From: Streptomyces sp. NRRL F-4489
GTDB taxonomy: Bacteria; Actinomycetota; Actinomycetes; Streptomycetales; Streptomycetaceae
DNA length: 64,000 nucleotides
Assembly (NCBI RefSeq): GCF_001509485.1
Contig: NZ_LLZI01000158.1
Location: forward strand, 1-64,000
Direction: 5' to 3'
Part shown: positions 60,602 through 64,000 of the stretch, piece by piece
Position numbering within the stretch: the stretch's first letter is position 1
Layout: each line of letters starts with the position of its first letter
Program-made: the position numbers and the translations under genes
Notes under the pieces: generated by a model
What the model saw: only the letters and a program-made list of their open reading frames with translations
Databases searched by the model: none
Told to the model about the DNA's origin: nothing

Positions 60602-61414
60602 GTGACCACCACCCACTCCGGCGTCCCCACTGCCGCCCGCACCACCGCGGTGGCCGCCCGCGCCACGGATCTCACCAAGGTCTACGGACACGGCGAGACC
60701 CAGGTGGTCGCCCTGGACGCCGTCTCCGTCGAGTTCCGGCAGGGCCACTTCACCGCGATCATGGGCCCCTCCGGGTCCGGCAAGTCCACGCTGATGCACT
60801 GCATGGCCGGCCTCGACACGGTCTCCGGCGGCTCCGCGCGGATCGGCGACACCGAGCTGACCGGCCTGAAGGACAAGAAGCTCACCCAGCTCCGGCGCGA
60901 CAAGATCGGCTTCATCTTCCAGGCGTTCAACCTCCTCCCCACCCTCACCGCGCTGGAGAACATCACCCTCCCCATGGACATCGCCGGCCGGAAGCCGGAC
61001 CGCGCCTGGGTGGAGCGGGTGGTGGAGACCGTCGGCCTGTCCGGCCGGCTCAAGCACCGCCCGAGCCAGCTCTCCGGCGGTCAGCAGCAGCGGGTCGCGG
61101 TGGCCCGCGCCCTCGCCTCCCGGCCCGAGATCATCTTCGCCGACGAGCCCACCGGCAACCTCGACTCCCGCTCCGGCGCGGAAGTCCTCGGCTTCCTGCG
61201 CGAATCCGTGCGCGAGCTGGGCCAGACGGTGGTGATGGTGACCCACGACCCGGTCGCCGCGTCCTACGCCGACCGCGTCATATTCCTCGCCGACGGCCGG
61301 ATCGTCGACGACATGGCCGACCCCACCGCCGAGCGGGTGCTGGAGCGCATGCGGCGCTTCCCCGGAGGCCGCGCCCAGGCCCCCGCCCCCGGCGCCGAAG
61401 GCCACGCCGGCTGA
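60602..61414 (+). CDS. ABC transporter ATP-binding protein, MacB/LolD type
   Basis: 270 residues. Walker A GPSGSGKST, Q-loop FIFQAFNLLPTLTALENI (the MacB/LolD form), signature LSGGQQQR, Walker B IIFADEP followed by TGNLDS, and H-loop VTHD. It energises an FtsX-type permease, encoded 63 bases downstream. Such pairs act in mechanotransmission or export rather than classical drug pumping. The GTG at 60602 is preferred over upstream in-frame codons because AGGAG lies nine bases before it. Confidence 0.95.
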   Translation: MTTTHSGVPTAARTTAVAARATDLTKVYGHGETQVVALDAVSVEFRQGHFTAIMGPSGSGKSTLMHCMAGLDTVSGGSARIGDTELTGLKDKKLTQLRRDKIGFIFQAFNLLPTLTALENITLPMDIAGRKPDRAWVERVVETVGLSGRLKHRPSQLSGGQQQRVAVARALASRPEIIFADEPTGNLDSRSGAEVLGFLRESVRELGQTVVMVTHDPVAASYADRVIFLADGRIVDDMADPTAERVLERMRRFPGGRAQAPAPGAEGHAG

Positions 61415-61477
61415 CCGGCAGCAGCCACCCCCACCGCCCCGGACACCCCGGACCACTCCACCAGGACTGACCCACCC

Positions 61478-64000
61478 ATGTTCCGTACCGCCTTGCGCAA
61501 TGTGCTCGCGCACAAGGCCCGGCTGCTGATGACCGTACTCGCCGTGATGCTCGGCGTGGCCTTCGTCTCCGGCACCCTGGTCTTCACCTCGACCCTCTCC
61601 GACGCCCTCCAGACCAGCTCCCGCAAGGGCTTCGACAACGTCGACGTCGCCATCCAGCGGGCGCACGACCCCGACGGCCCCGTCGCCGGACCGGGCGCCG
61701 CCCGCTCCGCGCTCGACCAGAAGCTGCTGAACGAGGCCGCCCGCCTGCCCGGCGCCGCCTCGGCCACCGGTACGGTCTCCGGCTTCACCGCCATCGCCGA
61801 CAAGCACGGCACGATGATCGGCGACGGCTTCTCCACCCGCGGCGCCAACTACTCCCCCGGCCCGGACGGCACCGACGCCCGCTATCCCATGCGTGGCGGC
61901 ACGGCCCCCAAGGGCCCGCACGAGTTCGCCCTCGACGCCCGCACCGCCGACCGCGGCGGCTACAAGGTCGGCGACACCGTCCGGATATCCGTCGACGGCC
62001 CGGTCCGCGAGCAGAAGCTCACCGGCGTCTTCACCACCGACGACGGCGCGGTCTCCGCCGGCGGCAGCCTCGCGCTGTTCGACACCGCCACCGCCCAGAA
62101 GCTGTTCGCGGCGCCCGGCCAGTTCGACGAGATCGACCTCAAGGCCGCGCCCGGCACGTCCCAGACCGCGCTGAAGGACGCGGTGGAGAAGATCCTGCCG
62201 CACGGCACCGAGGCGACCACCGGCCGCCAGCTCGCGGACGCCCAGGCGAAGATGATCGCCCGGAGCATGGACGGAATGAAGACCGGCCTGCTGGCCTTCG
62301 CCGGTATCGCGCTCTTCGTCGGCATCTTCATCATCGCCAACACCTTCACCATGCTCGTCGCCCAGCGCACCAGGGAGCTGGCGCTGCTCCGCGCGGTCGG
62401 CGCCAGCCGCCGCCAGGTCACCCGCTCGGTGCTGACCGAGGCACTGGTGGTCGGCGCGGTCGCCGCGGTGACGGGCCTGGCGGCCGGTATCGGCATCGGT
62501 GCCGGACTGCGCGCCCTGATGGGCGCCACCGGCGCCCGGGTGCCGGACGGCCCGCTGGTGGTCTCGCCCACCACGGTCCTGATATCCCTGCTGGTCGGCA
62601 TCGTCGTCACGGTCCTGGCCGCCTGGCTGCCCGGCCGCCGGGCCGCGAAGATCCCGCCGGTCGCCGCGATGAACAGCGTCCACGCCCCCGCGAGCACCAA
62701 GTCGCTGGTGGTCCGCAACACCCTCGGCGCGCTGCTCGCCGGCGCCGGTACGGCCGCGGTCCTGACCGCCACCGGTATGTCGGACGGCAAGATCACCATG
62801 GGGGCCGGCGCCGCGCTGCTGCTGATCGGCGTGTTCGTGCTGACGCCGCTGCTGTCCCGGCCGCTGATCGCGCTGGCCGCCCCGGTGCTGCGGCTCTTCG
62901 GGATCTCCGGCGTCCTCGCCCGGCAGAACGCCGTCCGCAATCCCCGCCGCACGGCCGCCACCGCCTCCGCGCTGATGATCGGGCTGACCCTGATCACCGG
63001 CCTGACGGTGATCGCCGGCAGTGTGCAGCAGGGCATCGACAAGATGGCCACCGCCGCCCTGAAGGCCGACTACGTCGTCTCCATGGCGAGCCGCTCCCCG
63101 CTCTCCCCGGACGTGGCGAAGAAGCTCGCCGCCTCCCCCGAGGTCACCGCGTCCAGCCCGCTGCGCAACTCCCCGGCCCGGATCGGCACCACCACCGAAT
63201 ACCTCACCGGCGTCAACGGCCCGGACTTCGGCAAGCTGACGAGCCTGGACTTCACCGAGGGCGCGCTCGGCACGCTCGGCGGCGACCGCGCGGTGGTGGA
63301 CGACGCCCTCGCCAAGGAGAAGGGCTGGCACCCCGGCTCGCGGGTCCCCGTGACGTTCGAGGACGGCAAGCGCGGCACCCTCACCGTCACCGGCGTCTAC
63401 CGCGGCAATCAGGTCATCGGCGGCATCCTGCTGGACAACGCCACCCTGGCCCCGCACCAGAAGCACGCCACCGATATGCAGGTGATGGTCAAGACGGCCC
63501 ACGGCGCCACCCCCGAGGCGAAGGACGCCCTGGTCAGCGCGCTGGGCAAGAATCCCGCGATCACCGTCGCGGACAAGAAGGACGTGTCCGACTCCATCGC
63601 CCAGGTGTTCACGCTGATGCTGAACATGGTCTACGGCCTGCTGGCCATGGCGGTCATCGTCGCGGTGCTCGGCGTGATCAACACCCTGGCGATGTCGGTG
63701 TTCGAGCGGTCCCAGGAGATCGGGATGCTGCGCGCCATCGGCCTGGACCGCCGCGGTATCAAGCGGATGGTCCGCCTGGAGTCGCTGGTGATCTCCCTCT
63801 TCGGCGGGGTGCTGGGCATCGGCCTGGGTGTGTTCTTCGGCTGGGCGGCCGGTGAGCTGATCAGCGGTTCGCTGCCGACGTACGCGCTGGTCCTGCCCTG
63901 GGGCCGGATGGCGGTCTTCCTCGCGGTGTCCGCGCTGGTCGGCGTGCTGGCCGCGCTCTGGCCGGCCCGCCGGGCCGCGCGCCTGAACATGCTCCAGGCC
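61478..64000 (+). CDS. FtsX/MacB-type ABC permease, 3' end cut by the window
   Basis: 841 codons are visible with no stop; only a few residues are likely to be missing. Two FtsX-type modules. The first has helix 1 (about 16-38), a large outer domain, and three helices at about 268-400 with ELALLRAVGASRRQV. The second, from about 480, has ARQNAVRNPRRTAATASALM and ends with three helices containing VFERSQEIGMLRAIGLDRRGIKRMV. The substrate is unknown. The preceding ATPase is its partner. The ATG at 61478 has AGGA nearby. Confidence 0.94.
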   Translation, partial: MFRTALRNVLAHKARLLMTVLAVMLGVAFVSGTLVFTSTLSDALQTSSRKGFDNVDVAIQRAHDPDGPVAGPGAARSALDQKLLNEAARLPGAASATGTVSGFTAIADKHGTMIGDGFSTRGANYSPGPDGTDARYPMRGGTAPKGPHEFALDARTADRGGYKVGDTVRISVDGPVREQKLTGVFTTDDGAVSAGGSLALFDTATAQKLFAAPGQFDEIDLKAAPGTSQTALKDAVEKILPHGTEATTGRQLADAQAKMIARSMDGMKTGLLAFAGIALFVGIFIIANTFTMLVAQRTRELALLRAVGASRRQVTRSVLTEALVVGAVAAVTGLAAGIGIGAGLRALMGATGARVPDGPLVVSPTTVLISLLVGIVVTVLAAWLPGRRAAKIPPVAAMNSVHAPASTKSLVVRNTLGALLAGAGTAAVLTATGMSDGKITMGAGAALLLIGVFVLTPLLSRPLIALAAPVLRLFGISGVLARQNAVRNPRRTAATASALMIGLTLITGLTVIAGSVQQGIDKMATAALKADYVVSMASRSPLSPDVAKKLAASPEVTASSPLRNSPARIGTTTEYLTGVNGPDFGKLTSLDFTEGALGTLGGDRAVVDDALAKEKGWHPGSRVPVTFEDGKRGTLTVTGVYRGNQVIGGILLDNATLAPHQKHATDMQVMVKTAHGATPEAKDALVSALGKNPAITVADKKDVSDSIAQVFTLMLNMVYGLLAMAVIVAVLGVINTLAMSVFERSQEIGMLRAIGLDRRGIKRMVRLESLVISLFGGVLGIGLGVFFGWAAGELISGSLPTYALVLPWGRMAVFLAVSALVGVLAALWPARRAARLNMLQA

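Overview
The window reads as a stretch of Streptomyces core chromosome. The evidence is very high GC with G/C at nearly every third codon position, many GTG starts, 4-base ATGA/GTGA overlaps, LytR-CpsA-Psr (LCP) multigene arrays, sortase signals of the LAxTG/LPxTG type, and a leucine tRNA with anticodon TAA (bldA). By memory the gene order (LCP array, ugd, purEK, a partner-switch sigma locus, hut genes, cystathionine beta-synthase, thiolase, bldA, FtsX-type ABC transporter) resembles the right-of-centre core of S. coelicolor. I could not align it.

Layout. 0-13.2 kb is an envelope region: a cut secreted protein, a TIGR03089 protein, five LCP phosphotransferase paralogues, a GT2 glycosyltransferase, a small Cys-containing secreted protein, a VanZ-like protein and an acyl-CoA thioesterase. 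13.2-15.4 kb is a short accessory segment flanked by near-identical terminator hairpins. It holds a broken XRE regulator, a frameshifted fragment and an intact methyltransferase. 15.4-26.9 kb carries acyl-CoA dehydrogenase, ugd, a VOC protein, membrane dipeptidase, purE/purK, a chagasin-like lipoprotein-sized exported protein, GtrA, a two-component system and a POT peptide transporter. 26.9-31.6 kb is a four-gene operon of exported, wall-anchored or membrane-anchored proteins of unknown role. 31.7-34.0 kb is a SigB-type sigma factor divergent from its likely anti-sigma and anti-anti-sigma genes. 34.1-39.6 kb is the histidine degradation operon hutU, M20 amidohydrolase, hutF, hutI. 39.9-42.8 kb is a membrane protein/wHTH/ABC exporter operon. 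43.0-47.6 kb has a PLP decarboxylase, an RpiR regulator and an NCS1 cytosine permease. 48.0-55.2 kb has cystathionine beta-synthase, an SGNH hydrolase, a thiolase, and small and membrane proteins. 55.7-59.8 kb holds a two-gene wall-polymer cassette (GT2/TagF fusion plus GT4). 60.0 kb is bldA, followed by an FtsX-type ABC transporter that runs off the right edge.

How they may work together: ugd, GtrA, the GT2, the TagF fusion and the GT4 could make or decorate wall glycopolymers that the LCP enzymes attach to peptidoglycan; this is inference. bldA decodes UUA, and reading by eye I found no in-frame TTA codon in any gene here, so none of these genes appears to be a direct bldA target.

No CRISPR array, rRNA, transposase or prophage gene was seen. 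The items I think most deserve attention are the wall-anchored operon (26.9-31.6 kb), the structured leader with two competing partners for one strand including the ribosome site (52.47-52.53 kb), the hairpin-flanked accessory segment, and the bldA locus with its D-loop lacking GG.
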